NCBI GenBank assembly: GCA_037624485.1
Contig: JASJJC010000016.1
Coordinates: forward strand, 211,535-275,534
Source of the DNA: JAFMKE01 sp037624485
GTDB lineage: Bacteria > Bacteroidota > Bacteroidia > Chitinophagales > UBA8649
Direction: 5' to 3'
DNA: 64,000 nt
The first letter of the stretch is position 1. Every line of letters starts with the position of its first letter. Both the position numbers and the translations under genes were made by a program. This document shows, in pieces, positions 1 through 9,280 of this stretch. The notes under the pieces are model-generated. The model did not search any database. It had not been told where the DNA came from and saw only the letters and a program-made list of their open reading frames with translations.

Positions 1-1
1 T

Positions 2-2392
2 CTACTTAGTATTTATATTCCTAGCTTGGTTCAAGCACAAACCTTAACAATTGAGAATGAGGAGACGAACGAGCCCATAGAAATGGCTACGATTTCAAGT
101 AATAATCCTTCTTTATTTGCAATCACTAATGGCAAAGGAGAGGCTGATATCAGCGACTTTTTGGATGTAGGAACTATAGAAATTAGAAGTGTAGGCTTTG
201 GAAATTTGAGTATATCCTTCAAAGAAATTCAAAACCGTTATTTTGAGATTAAGCTTCAGCCAAGTAGTTTTTCTTTAGATGATGTCGTGGTAAGTGCTAC
301 TAAATGGAGGCAAAGCAATAAGGAGATTCCAGGTAAAATCTCTAGTATATCTTCCAAGGATGTAGTCTTGTCAAATCCACAAACTACGGCTGATTTGTTA
401 GCGAGTTCAGGTGAGGTTTTCATGCAAAAAAGTCAGCAAGGTGGAGGGAGTCCGATGATCCGAGGTTTTTCTACTAATCGTTTATTATACACGGTTGATG
501 GGGTGCGAATGAACACAGCAATCTTTAGAAGTGGTAATATTCAAAATGTAATTTCATTAGATGCCTTTGCTATTGAAAACACTGAAATCATGTTTGGTCC
601 GGGTTCGGTAATTTATGGAAGCGATGCTATTGGTGGTGTAATGAGTTTCACTACCTTGACTCCTCAGTTTTCATCTACTGATAAGCTGTATGCCAAGGGA
701 AATACATTAACTCGATTTGCCTCAGCTAACAATGAACTAAGTACGCATGTTGACGTCAACTTAGGATGGAAGAAGTTTGCCATGATAACAAGTTTTACTT
801 ATTCGAATTTTGGTGATTTGAAGATGGGAAGTCATGGTCCTGATGAATATTTACGTCCATTTTATGTTCAAAGACAAGATAGTGTGGATGCGCTTATCAA
901 AAATGATGATCCGTTAAAGCAAATACCAACTGCCTACTCGCAGATGAATGTGATGCAAAAGCTTGCATTTAAGCCCAATAGAAACTGGGATTTCACCTAT
1001 GCTTTTCATTATTCTGAAACTTCAAGCTATGGCCGTTATGATCGACATATTCAATATCGGAATGACTTGCCCAGAAGCGCGGAATGGAACTATGGTCCGC
1101 AAAAATGGCTGATGAATCAGTTAACAATTGCTTATAAGAGAACCAATATAGCTTTTGATGAAATGAATATTCGTTTGGCGCATCAGTATTTTAACGAAAG
1201 TAGAATTGATCGTGATTTTAATGAGCGGATTCGTTCTACCAAAGAAGAAAAAGTTTTCGCCTACTCTGCAAACTTTGATTTTGTAAAAAACTTTCTTGGT
1301 AAGCACAAAGTCTATTATGGAGCAGAATTCGTGAATAATGTGGTGAGTTCTGAAGGAGAAGCGAGGAATATCTATTCAGGCGCTACTTTTAATGCTGCCT
1401 CTAGATATCCAAATGCTGCTTGGGCAACTGCGGGTGTTTATACAAGCTATCAATTTAAGGCAAGTGATAATTTTAATATTCAAGCAGGTCTGCGATATGC
1501 TCATTTCTTAATAGAGGCTGACTTTAGAAATAACTTGGCTTATTATCCTTTGCCTCAATCTGAAGCTAATCTAAGTAAAGGTTCCGTAACAGGTAGTTTG
1601 GGAGCTATTTATACACCAAGTTCAAACACGACTGTTCGAGCTAATTTCTCGACTGGTTTTCGAGCGCCTAATATCGATGATATCGGCAAGATATTTGATT
1701 CAGAGCCAGGATCTGTAGTTATCCCTAACACCAATTTAGAAGCAGAGTATGTATACAACGGAGAAATTGGATTTGCGCAAATAGTAAAAAAGAATTGGAA
1801 GATTGATGCAAGTGCTTATTACACTTTTTTGCAGAATGCCATGGTTAGAAGAGACTTCACTTTTAATGGACAAGATAGTATTGTTTATCAGGGTGAATTG
1901 AGTCAAGTACAAGCCATTCAAAATGCAGCGAATGCCTATGTTTATGGAGCGCAAGTGGGTTTGGAAGCTAAGCTTCCTCATGGCTTTGGTTTAAATGCGG
2001 TCTACAATTATCAGAAAGGGAGGGAGGAGTTGGCTGATGGCACACAGAGTGCCTCAAGACACGCGGCACCAATGTTTGGGGCAGCACATGTGACTTTTAA
2101 ATATAAGGGTTTGTTTATGGACTTGTATACTTTATTTAGTGGAGGGGTGAGTTTTGAAAATTTACCTGAAGAGGAAAAGGGCAAAGGATATCTTTATGCT
2201 ATTGATGAGGACGGTAATCCATTCTCTCCAGCTTGGGCTACGCTTAATTTAAAGACATCTTATCGTTTAAATAAAAACTTTAGTATTAGCGCAGGCATGG
2301 AAAACATTCTAGATTTAAGGTATAAATCATACAGCAGTGGCATTGCCGCTGCTGGTAGAAATTTTATTCTTTCAGGGAAGGTAAGTTTTTAG
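2..2392 (+). CDS. TonB-dependent outer-membrane receptor, haem/haemoglobin type (5' end cut by window edge)
   Basis: The reading frame is open to the left window edge. The codons before the TTG at 26 continue a hydrophobic signal peptide ending near VQAQ, so the true start lies outside. After the signal come a carboxypeptidase-like regulatory domain (about residues 5-85), a plug domain with GGGSPMIRGF and GPGSVIYGSDAIGGVM, and a beta barrel ending in Phe (GKVSF). A FRAPN motif followed by NTNL resembles the FRAP/NPNL boxes of haem and haemoglobin receptors, and the plug wording also fits that family. It would import an iron compound using TonB energy. No haem-degradation or siderophore genes are visible nearby, so the ligand is inferred from sequence flavour only. 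It converges with the HPF gene, with 20 bases between the stops. Confidence 0.88.
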   Translation, partial: LLSIYIPSLVQAQTLTIENEETNEPIEMATISSNNPSLFAITNGKGEADISDFLDVGTIEIRSVGFGNLSISFKEIQNRYFEIKLQPSSFSLDDVVVSATKWRQSNKEIPGKISSISSKDVVLSNPQTTADLLASSGEVFMQKSQQGGGSPMIRGFSTNRLLYTVDGVRMNTAIFRSGNIQNVISLDAFAIENTEIMFGPGSVIYGSDAIGGVMSFTTLTPQFSSTDKLYAKGNTLTRFASANNELSTHVDVNLGWKKFAMITSFTYSNFGDLKMGSHGPDEYLRPFYVQRQDSVDALIKNDDPLKQIPTAYSQMNVMQKLAFKPNRNWDFTYAFHYSETSSYGRYDRHIQYRNDLPRSAEWNYGPQKWLMNQLTIAYKRTNIAFDEMNIRLAHQYFNESRIDRDFNERIRSTKEEKVFAYSANFDFVKNFLGKHKVYYGAEFVNNVVSSEGEARNIYSGATFNAASRYPNAAWATAGVYTSYQFKASDNFNIQAGLRYAHFLIEADFRNNLAYYPLPQSEANLSKGSVTGSLGAIYTPSSNTTVRANFSTGFRAPNIDDIGKIFDSEPGSVVIPNTNLEAEYVYNGEIGFAQIVKKNWKIDASAYYTFLQNAMVRRDFTFNGQDSIVYQGELSQVQAIQNAANAYVYGAQVGLEAKLPHGFGLNAVYNYQKGREELADGTQSASRHAAPMFGAAHVTFKYKGLFMDLYTLFSGGVSFENLPEEEKGKGYLYAIDEDGNPFSPAWATLNLKTSYRLNKNFSISAGMENILDLRYKSYSSGIAAAGRNFILSGKVSF

Positions 2393-2412
2393 AAAATGCT
2401 TATTCATAATTT

Positions 2413-2718
2413 TTACGAGCGACTAATTCGAGATTCCAAAGCTGTTTTGAGTTTACCTAATCCCATCGTGATTGATTTTTCTACCGTATCTGCATGGCAA
2501 CTTACAACAATCGGCTGCATGTTTTTTGGTCTTGCTTCCATCACACACTTCTTATCTTCCGGTCCTTCTTTTGCAGCATTTTCATCAGAAAGATGAATTT
2601 CTATGCGCGTCAGATGATCAGCAAAGCGCGACATTTTATCTTTGACCAAACCATTAATGTAGAGTTCTAATCTTTCGTGCCCTTCGATATTTTTATCTGT
2701 GTTCAATTGAATATTCAT
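2413..2718 (-). CDS. hpf: Ribosome hibernation promoting factor, short HPF/RaiA type
   Basis: A 101-residue protein with the HPF/RaiA (sigma-54 modulation) layout. It starts MNIQLNTDKNIEG, has a helix containing LELYINGLVKDKMSRF, then a strand with RIEIHLSDENA and a C-terminal helix around EKSITMGLGKLKTALESR. Members bind the 30S subunit in stationary phase and silence ribosomes. It lacks the C-terminal dimerisation domain of long HPFs, so it is the short form. It stands alone, convergent with the TonB receptor and divergent from the SDR gene. Confidence 0.88.
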   Translation of the reverse strand: MNIQLNTDKNIEGHERLELYINGLVKDKMSRFADHLTRIEIHLSDENAAKEGPEDKKCVMEARPKNMQPIVVSCHADTVEKSITMGLGKLKTALESRISRS

Positions 2719-2843
2719 CGTGAAATTTGTTTGCGTTTTTAGCCTAAGTTAAATCTCTGTATGGAGATTGCGACATATTCTAAAGATACAAGAATCTATG
2801 GATAATTGGAGGAGTCTTTTACTTTTCCGCGTATATTTATCTG

Positions 2844-3641
2844 ATGAGTTTACAAATAAAATATGGGAAAACGGCTTTAATTGCAGGAGCATCAGAGGGT
2901 ATAGGTGCCGCATTTGCAAAACACTTAGCGATGAGTGGTATGGATTTGCTTATCGTAGCTCGACGAATAGAACCCTTGGCGGCTTTAGCTAAAGAAATAA
3001 AGGAGAAGTATAAGGTAAGTGTGCAAACCGTTTCTTGTGATTTATCTAAAGTGGATGCGGCAGAAACTTTACTTCATGCCGTAGATCAATATGATATTGA
3101 TGTTTTTATATATAATGCTGGCTTATCATATATAGGTGCATTTGAAAAAAATGACACTGAACACCATCTGCAAATAGCTAGAACAAACATAATGACTCCT
3201 TTAAGTATGGTTCAGGCCTTAGGAACAAAAATGCTATTGAGAAAACGAGGAGCAATTGTCTTGATGGGTTCCTTGGCGGGTCTTCAGGGTGCTGGTTACT
3301 TATCAACTTATGCCGCTACCAAAGCTTTTGATACCATTCTTGCAGAAAGTTTATGGTATGAATGGAAGAATAAGGGGGTAGATGTAATAGCCTGTGTAGC
3401 GGGTGCCACCTCCAGTCCAAATTTCTTAAATACTAAACCGAAAAAAGCAGGATTAATAGAGCCAAAAGTTCAGACTCCTGAGGAAGTTGTAGCGGAGTGT
3501 TTTGCAAAATTGGGAAAGCAACCTCGAATAATTACTGGATTTGCTAATCGTCTTGCCAGCTTCTTTCTGCATCGTATATTACCCAGAAAATTAGCCATTA
3601 AAATTATGGGTGATACGACGAGGAAGATGTACGAGTTATAA
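2844..3641 (+). CDS. Short-chain dehydrogenase/reductase (SDR), classical type
   Basis: A 265-residue Rossmann-fold oxidoreductase. The cofactor motif is AGASEGIGAA (residues 14-23), NAG is at 91-93, and the catalytic set appears complete with Asn115, Ser143, Tyr156 and Lys160 (YAATK). Arg40-Arg41 after the second strand favours NADP(H). The C-terminus (ASFFLHRILPRKLAIKIMG) is amphipathic and resembles SDRs acting on lipids or steroids. Substrate unknown. The gene is monocistronic as far as can be seen. An ERG4-type sterol reductase homologue lies 1 kb downstream on the other strand, but nothing in the sequence links the two. Confidence 0.85.
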   Translation: MSLQIKYGKTALIAGASEGIGAAFAKHLAMSGMDLLIVARRIEPLAALAKEIKEKYKVSVQTVSCDLSKVDAAETLLHAVDQYDIDVFIYNAGLSYIGAFEKNDTEHHLQIARTNIMTPLSMVQALGTKMLLRKRGAIVLMGSLAGLQGAGYLSTYAATKAFDTILAESLWYEWKNKGVDVIACVAGATSSPNFLNTKPKKAGLIEPKVQTPEEVVAECFAKLGKQPRIITGFANRLASFFLHRILPRKLAIKIMGDTTRKMYEL

Positions 3642-3670
3642 TATGCTAGTTTGCTAGGATACTTAATGAT

Positions 3671-4438
3671 TTAGTTTAGTGAAGATCTCCGGATACCTAT
3701 AAAAACAAAAATAAAAACAGAATAAACGATAAAAAAGGGAATCACATACATTTCGAGATGCAGCACTAATAATAAAGCAAGGACAAGTAATTGGAAGCCA
3801 AGTCCAAAAGTTGATAGCAAGGTCATAAACCATCCCGGGAAATTTTTGCTATGCATCGCATCTTGATCCATTAGATAAATGACTTTATCGAAAGGTATAT
3901 ACAGGAAGTTATAAATCTTATAAAAGATGTTTACTGCTTGTTGAGTTTCACCTTTAAAAGCTGTAGGGGTGTGATCTTCGAATATTCGACTGGTTGTATC
4001 CCCATCAACGTTATTTCGTAGTATCACATAGTAATAATTGTATAAAGTTCCCTGCAACTGGATACCTATGAAGGCTAGAATCATTAAGAATAGTGAGCTG
4101 TCATTAATGTACCAAATAGCAAGTAAAAAAAGAAAATTCAATACTATGTCAGCAATTGAATCATAGTATCTCCCTACGTATGATGGCGTGTTTTTTAATC
4201 GAGAAAGCTCTCCGTCTGCGGCGTCTAAAATCGATTTTAGTATAAGAAAGCATGCTGCTAGAATAAAATAATTATTAAGTATACACAGAATTGCCAATAA
4301 ACCAGAAACAATAAACCAAGTAGTTACATGAATAGGTGTGATGGATGTGTTTTTTAAAGCAGATGCAATATGCCTCGCAATGAACCGCCCATAATCAGAC
4401 AGATCTGTGAATTGATATTGCTTGGGAAGTTTGGCCAT
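3671..4438 (-). CDS. CDP-alcohol phosphatidyltransferase family membrane enzyme
   Basis: A 255-residue integral membrane protein with about five or six hydrophobic segments. The family signature is complete: Asp75-Gly76, Ser79-Arg80, Gly89, Asp93 and Asp97 with the correct spacing, except that the usual Ala before Arg is Ser. The enzymes transfer a phosphoalcohol from CDP-linked substrates to make phospholipid head groups or related polar lipids. The loop around residues 140-185 is unusually hydrophilic (TTSRIFEDHTPTAFKGETQQ) and distinguishes it from PgsA or PssA. The specific alcohol cannot be told. It is separated from the upstream sterol-reductase-like gene's stop by 190 bases, so it probably has its own promoter. 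Confidence 0.82.
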   Translation of the reverse strand: MAKLPKQYQFTDLSDYGRFIARHIASALKNTSITPIHVTTWFIVSGLLAILCILNNYFILAACFLILKSILDAADGELSRLKNTPSYVGRYYDSIADIVLNFLFLLAIWYINDSSLFLMILAFIGIQLQGTLYNYYYVILRNNVDGDTTSRIFEDHTPTAFKGETQQAVNIFYKIYNFLYIPFDKVIYLMDQDAMHSKNFPGWFMTLLSTFGLGFQLLVLALLLVLHLEMYVIPFFIVYSVFIFVFIGIRRSSLN

Positions 4439-4628
4439 TAGGGGTTCATTTGATGCACGAAGATAAAAACCTTGAACAAGTTTGTGCGCATTTGTTTAAA
4501 TTACCTTCTTACCTCCAACGTTCAACTTAACAAATCTTCAATTAAATAAGCTTTGAATCGCAAGAAATACCTTAACTCTTGCGTAAAAATAAATGGTACT
4601 TAAGCACTAGCGATTAAGCTTTTAGTAT

Positions 4629-5708
4629 TTAATAAATTTTTGGTATAATTCGATAAGGAACTTTCTTCAAATACTCATCCCAAAGCGGACCATATTTCAC
4701 TGCACAACGTTTGTCATCATCCATTTGTCTTGGGAATAATAAGGCGACGTAATATAAAGGATATAACCATGGCCAAGGCAGAAATATATGTCCAACAGCG
4801 ATTACAATGCCCGTCGCCATACCTATTTCACCAAGGTAATTAATGTGCCTACTCAATCCCCAAAATCCATTCACCAAGAGCGTGCGATTGCCATCTGTGA
4901 TTGTTTCTGGTTGAATACCTAAAAAAGACTTTGTAGGGTCTCGTTTAAAAAAGTATTTCTGCATGTTTGCACCTCTTGATAGTCCCCAGCTACTAAAAAA
5001 CACAAGAGCACCCAAAGCTATCAGCCAAGTTGGTTGATTAGGGCTAGACAGCACTGCAGTTGACCAAAATGGAATAGTGTAAAAGAAAGGGTAGAAGGCT
5101 ATGCATCCCCAGCCTAATTTAAACCCTACTCTTTCCGCAAAAATATCATAGGTATAGAGATGAACCTCTTCAAATGTAAGATAGTCTACGATAAAATAAG
5201 ACAACAGACCAACACCAACAAATAGTCCAATATTGGATGCTGAACCATGCAAGAGGTAGTGATGAGCCGCAAAGCTATATATATTTATAGCTAGCATGAT
5301 AGCCCCAATCAAATAAAGCCACATCTTCGCATCTATTCTTCCTCCCCATAATTGCGGATTTTCTAATCTACCTAAATAGAAGTCCGATAAAAAAGAGTTT
5401 TTAACTTTAGAATAAGGGATTACAATAGCGAATGAAAAAGCTAAACCGAAAAATATGGCTCCAAACAAGGCAGGCAAGCGTACTGTATAAAACCAATCCC
5501 ATGCTATAAATTCAGTATAACAAAGTCCAGCCCAAGTAGCAATTGAGATAAACAAGACGAGTAAGCCATTTAGACGGTACTTTAGCTTTTCATCAGTGCC
5601 AGTTTTGGTCACGTAGCCAATCACCCAACGTCCAGGAACAATGGCATTTAAAACGAATATATACGCATATACAATTCCAGGGGCTAGAAATCCTAAGAAA
5701 TTTTCCAT
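4629..5708 (-). CDS. ERG4/ERG24 family sterol reductase homologue (membrane)
   Basis: A 359-residue polytopic membrane protein whose C-terminal third is unmistakably of the Delta14/Delta7/Delta24(28) sterol reductase family. It has LLVNGFWGLSRHINYLGE (about residues 272-289), then the acidic DDDKRC, then KYGPLWDEYLKKVPYRIIP and a final KIY. Those segments carry the NADPH and sterol contacts in eukaryotic C14 and C7 reductases. No squalene epoxidase, oxidosqualene cyclase or other sterol gene is visible in the window, so the natural substrate is unknown. Polyprenoids or imported sterols are possible. The nitronate monooxygenase gene ends 21 bases upstream on the same strand, so the two may be co-transcribed. 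Confidence 0.85.
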   Translation of the reverse strand: MENFLGFLAPGIVYAYIFVLNAIVPGRWVIGYVTKTGTDEKLKYRLNGLLVLFISIATWAGLCYTEFIAWDWFYTVRLPALFGAIFFGLAFSFAIVIPYSKVKNSFLSDFYLGRLENPQLWGGRIDAKMWLYLIGAIMLAINIYSFAAHHYLLHGSASNIGLFVGVGLLSYFIVDYLTFEEVHLYTYDIFAERVGFKLGWGCIAFYPFFYTIPFWSTAVLSSPNQPTWLIALGALVFFSSWGLSRGANMQKYFFKRDPTKSFLGIQPETITDGNRTLLVNGFWGLSRHINYLGEIGMATGIVIAVGHIFLPWPWLYPLYYVALLFPRQMDDDKRCAVKYGPLWDEYLKKVPYRIIPKIY

Positions 5709-5729
5709 AAGTGTTTTATTTTTTTACTG

Positions 5730-6755
5730 TTAGTTCCGTCTTACTACAGAATTTTCCATAGCGGCTTTTTTCTTCTCTTCACTTGAGTTTACCTCATGGT
5801 ATTGTTGCACAAGTTCTTCTGTAATTTCTTTAACCGATCGAATGGCTTTGGTGTACTCAATAGAAGGACCAGCGCACCATACGGTTTCATAAGTTGAAGT
5901 GAATGCAGCTTTTTCTACTGACTTCATACCTTTATAGAAGGTGAGCATTTTCGCATATTTCTTCAACTTCTTATTCTTACTTAATAATTTCTCAAACCAA
6001 TTTTGCTTCGTTCCTACTTCTTGCACATAAGGGGTATTAATTACGGTACATGGCGAACCTGAAATTTTAGTTGTCAGGACGATGTCATCTGCACCATAAT
6101 CTACGCATGCCTGCTTATATTCTTCAGATACTGGAGCCTCAGGAGTTGCAATGTAAATACTTCCCATACTCACACCAACAGCACCATCTTGATTGATTCT
6201 CTTCCAAATTCCTGCTCCATCTCCAACGCCTCCGGCTGAAATTACTGGGATGTTTACTTTTGATTTTAACAATGGAATGAGTTCTGCACTCATCATAGGG
6301 CCGGCATGCCCGCCAGCTTCCTTATTAACAGCAATAACTGCATCTGCTCCCAGCTTTTCAACTTTTTCTGCGTAGGCTACGTCGACCACGTCGCAAAATA
6401 CTTTAATTCCATATGGTTTACATTGATTAATTACTTCTTCAGGTGATCCTAAAGACGTGATAATAAAATCAACTTTCATATCTACACAGGTGGCTAATTG
6501 TCGTTTGTAATGGATATTTGATTTATTTACAATCAAGTTAATTCCTATGGGACCTCCAGCTTTTTCTCTGATTTCTTTGAGACCTGAACGCATTTGCTCA
6601 TCCTTTCTCCAATTTAAGGCTGGAATACAAGGTGCAATACCTGCTTTTATTGCTTCAATACTCATTTCTTCATTACTCACTAAAAACATAGGAGCAAGGA
6701 TGATTGGGTACTTAATATTTAGTAACTCGGTAAGTGGTGTTTTCATTTTTCCCAT
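5730..6755 (-). CDS. Nitronate monooxygenase (2-nitropropane dioxygenase family)
   Basis: A 341-residue FMN TIM barrel. Residues 15-24 (KYPIILAPMF) form the usual N-terminal flavin strand. KEAGGHAG (145-152) holds the family histidine, and SAGGVGDG (173-180) plus MGSIYIAT bind the FMN phosphate. These enzymes oxidise alkyl nitronates such as propionate-3-nitronate. Some relatives act as enoyl reductases (FabK), so the substrate is not certain. The end (from about residue 310) is a short charged helix. The first Met was kept, but MKTPLTE four codons in could also be the start. Confidence 0.82.
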   Translation of the reverse strand: MGKMKTPLTELLNIKYPIILAPMFLVSNEEMSIEAIKAGIAPCIPALNWRKDEQMRSGLKEIREKAGGPIGINLIVNKSNIHYKRQLATCVDMKVDFIITSLGSPEEVINQCKPYGIKVFCDVVDVAYAEKVEKLGADAVIAVNKEAGGHAGPMMSAELIPLLKSKVNIPVISAGGVGDGAGIWKRINQDGAVGVSMGSIYIATPEAPVSEEYKQACVDYGADDIVLTTKISGSPCTVINTPYVQEVGTKQNWFEKLLSKNKKLKKYAKMLTFYKGMKSVEKAAFTSTYETVWCAGPSIEYTKAIRSVKEITEELVQQYHEVNSSEEKKKAAMENSVVRRN

Positions 6756-6965
6756 AGTAGTGTAAAAGTAAGATTTTATTCACAATTGTTTAAGCTCTTT
6801 AAGGTGTTAACCCCTAAATTCATTCTATTAATTACAAGGTGTCCAGAGACAAGAATGATTCTGCTACTTTCTCGATATTTTTCAGTTTATCCTAATAAAG
6901 GCGATTTTTTTTGCACGACATCACCTTTATAATCCCTTAAATAGGCCTTGAAAGGGTCTCGAATA

Positions 6966-7898
6966 CTAAATATCAAAGAAGTTCAGAATATCGTCAGTAC
7001 ACTTATCTAGTTCCTCTAGCATAGGAGCATGACCACAATTTTCGTAAGTCAAGAAAGTACAATTAGGTAGGTCTCGGTTAAATCGTTCAGCATGACTATA
7101 AGGTATGATTTCATCTTCCGTACCCCAAATTAAAAGGGTAGGAGTTTCTATTTGTTTAATAGTACTTGTGTCCATAAATTTTTTATAACCAGCTAACTGT
7201 TTGAGATACTCCAAATTTCCCACCTTATTCATCATCCCGTACTTCCTGTCGAATAGTTCAGGATCGATATGCTCATCATTATAGAAACACATTTCGACAT
7301 TACTCTTGGCAATAAACCGTGCAGCGCCTTTAGCCAATAAAAAACGAATGATTGGTTGGTTAATCCATTCTGCGTTTTTCTCCGCAATTTGAACCATGTC
7401 ATATCCCGCTGGAGCAAGTAAGACTAACTTTTGAATTTTTTTCATTTTATAAAGAGCGGTATTCCAAGCTATCATTCCACCCATAGAGTTTCCAATAAGG
7501 TAACAGGTGTCTTTGATGTAGTTATCTAAAATAAAACCCATAAAATCTCTGTATACTGCCTGTATATCAGTTGTATGTGAGGGGGCATCGCTTAGGCCAA
7601 ATCCGGGCAAATCGAAACTTACCACATGATAATTCTTTGCCAATCGCTCTGCTAATGGTTTAAATTCGTGCATTGCGCCACCCAAACCATGAATCAATAC
7701 TACACTTGTATTTCCGCTTCCTTGTTCGGTCAAATGAACTTTAATGCCTTCCCAATCTACGAATTGAGAATTAGGGTATTTATATTTCTGTATAGTGGCT
7801 TCTTTTGAAACGAAATGATTTTTTCTAAATAGAGTATATCCGCCTACCAGTATGATGAATAGTGAAACAAATAGCACTAAAAATGTAAATATTTTCAT
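6966..7898 (-). CDS. Membrane-anchored alpha/beta hydrolase
   Basis: A 310-residue alpha/beta-hydrolase with one N-terminal hydrophobic segment (residues 3-24) that is either an anchor or an uncleaved signal. The oxyanion strand is VVLIHGLGG (67-74), the nucleophile elbow is GNSMGG with Ser138, the acid is Asp262 (WGTEDEII) and the base is His290 (CGHAP). Cap insert around 165-235. It lies 6 bases behind the flavin-reductase-like gene and is the last gene of the operon that begins with fumarylacetoacetase. That suggests hydrolysis of an ester or C-C bond of an aromatic breakdown product, but this is guesswork from position. Confidence 0.82.
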   Translation of the reverse strand: MKIFTFLVLFVSLFIILVGGYTLFRKNHFVSKEATIQKYKYPNSQFVDWEGIKVHLTEQGSGNTSVVLIHGLGGAMHEFKPLAERLAKNYHVVSFDLPGFGLSDAPSHTTDIQAVYRDFMGFILDNYIKDTCYLIGNSMGGMIAWNTALYKMKKIQKLVLLAPAGYDMVQIAEKNAEWINQPIIRFLLAKGAARFIAKSNVEMCFYNDEHIDPELFDRKYGMMNKVGNLEYLKQLAGYKKFMDTSTIKQIETPTLLIWGTEDEIIPYSHAERFNRDLPNCTFLTYENCGHAPMLEELDKCTDDILNFFDI

Positions 7899-7904
7899 GG
7901 TTGA

Positions 7905-8753
7905 TTAGATTAAAATACAAAGTGCTTTTCGTATCTCTCCTGCTTCTATTAATCGTTTAGCATTACTTTCACGGTCTTCAGAAAAATTGATTGCCAGTTC
8001 ATTTCGAACTTCCTTTATTTCATTCTCGTTGGGTAAGCTTGTTTCCATGGCTAGCTGTGCAATTTCATTACCCGTTAGCACAGCGCTTTGCACTATGTGC
8101 TTAGGAAGTCCATCGAAGCCAAGATTGATTTTACTAAATGGATTATTGATTTCAAAAATGGAACTGCCTTGTGCACGCACATAATATTCCTTTCCCATTC
8201 TACCCACTAAGTCAATTTTTTGCGGATCTACCATTCCTTCATCGTCTAGTATATCCTCACTGAAATGCATCTGCACAATTTCGCAAATAAATAGGTTCGG
8301 GGCACCACCAATATCGCCAAATGTCACAATTTCTTTGACTTTACATTCAAACTGAACAGGACTCTCCTTTACACGCAAGGGCTTAACCAATTTGGATTTA
8401 ATGCCAGTTACACCCGCTTTTTCAAATTCATTGACTTCACTTGAGTAATCTGTACTGCTAATATTCATTTGGTTAACTAATCGGTACGGAACCACATTAA
8501 TAACCACTTCTTTCGTTGTTTTTATATTGTGTAGTGTGTCTTTGGTGGTATTATCTCTTCCTCTTCGGTTACTGGAGAAAACCAGGAGGGGAGGGTTAGA
8601 GCCTATCGCATTGAAAAAACTGTACGGTGCTAAATTGGATTCTCCTTTTTCATTGACTGTACTTGCCCAGCAAATAGGCCTTGGGCCTACGGATCCTGTA
8701 ATAAATTGATGTCGTTTTCGAATGGGGACTTCTAGCGGGTCGTATGAAATCAT
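7905..8753 (-). CDS. Flavin reductase-like FMN-binding split-barrel protein
   Basis: A 282-residue protein of the flavin reductase-like (DIM6/NTAB) family. The N-terminal part has the FMN motif ITGSVGPRPICWASTVNEKG (residues 19-38), then NLAPYSFFNAIGSNPP, then the phosphate-contacting SSNRRGRDNTTKDT. The C-terminal 80 residues are helical. Members bind FMN and reduce it with NAD(P)H or act on small aromatic substrates. The start codon overlaps the stop of the DUF457 gene by 4 bases and the hydrolase follows 6 bases later, so it is translationally coupled. The context suggests a job near homogentisate or tyrosine breakdown. Confidence 0.82.
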   Translation of the reverse strand: MISYDPLEVPIRKRHQFITGSVGPRPICWASTVNEKGESNLAPYSFFNAIGSNPPLLVFSSNRRGRDNTTKDTLHNIKTTKEVVINVVPYRLVNQMNISSTDYSSEVNEFEKAGVTGIKSKLVKPLRVKESPVQFECKVKEIVTFGDIGGAPNLFICEIVQMHFSEDILDDEGMVDPQKIDLVGRMGKEYYVRAQGSSIFEINNPFSKINLGFDGLPKHIVQSAVLTGNEIAQLAMETSLPNENEIKEVRNELAINFSEDRESNAKRLIEAGEIRKALCILI

Positions 8754-9280
8754 CGGATTTTTGGTTTATAGACTCTAAAGATAATAAAGCTCAATAAAAG
8801 AGGAATGCCAATCCAAATAAACTCACTTTTCAAAACAGCTAGCCCCCATTCACTTAAAAATTTTTGCAAGCCAATAGGGGACACTTTTATCACGCGCCAG
8901 GGCAAGAAGTATCGACTGTTGTCAAATGGAGCAAAAAATGCTACGCCACTGCCGCCTGTGGTCATGGCATCTAAAATACTGTGAGATATGGTGGACAAGA
9001 AGAGAAATATAGAGATTGCAAAAAAACGTTGTTTGCTTTTACTAATGGTAAAACTAATCAATAGACTCAATAATAGAGCAAAAGTAATCGAGTGACTTAT
9101 CCCTCTGTGTCCCCACATATTTTCGTAAGGAATGCCTAAGCTAAAACTCACGACATCTATATCAGGAATAATACTACACACGATTCCAAGAAGTATTACC
9201 TTTTTGGAAAGCTTACTTTTAAGCCTAAATATATTACTAATGGCAAGCGCACTTGCAGCATGTCCAAAGGCTGATGCCAT
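8750..9280 (-). CDS. YdjM/DUF457 family membrane metal-dependent hydrolase
   Basis: A 176-residue protein with four hydrophobic segments. The family histidines are present: GHAASALA near the N-terminus, PDIDVV (residues 39-44), WGHRGISHS (56-64) and TISHSILD (96-103), followed by the conserved FFAPFDNSRYFLPW. Relatives are inner-membrane proteins predicted to be metal-dependent hydrolases, some LexA-regulated, with poorly known function. The ATG shares one base with the stop of fumarylacetoacetase (TAATG), and its own stop overlaps the next start by 4 bases. It is therefore locked into a four-gene operon with metabolic enzymes, which is unexpected for this family. Confidence 0.8.
   Translation of the reverse strand: MASAFGHAASALAISNIFRLKSKLSKKVILLGIVCSIIPDIDVVSFSLGIPYENMWGHRGISHSITFALLLSLLISFTISKSKQRFFAISIFLFLSTISHSILDAMTTGGSGVAFFAPFDNSRYFLPWRVIKVSPIGLQKFLSEWGLAVLKSEFIWIGIPLLLSFIIFRVYKPKIR

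Noticed and set aside
2768..2992. A 74-codon open frame overlapping the SDR start
   Set aside because: It is a shifted frame of the SDR gene with a composition unlike a real protein and no recognisable motif.
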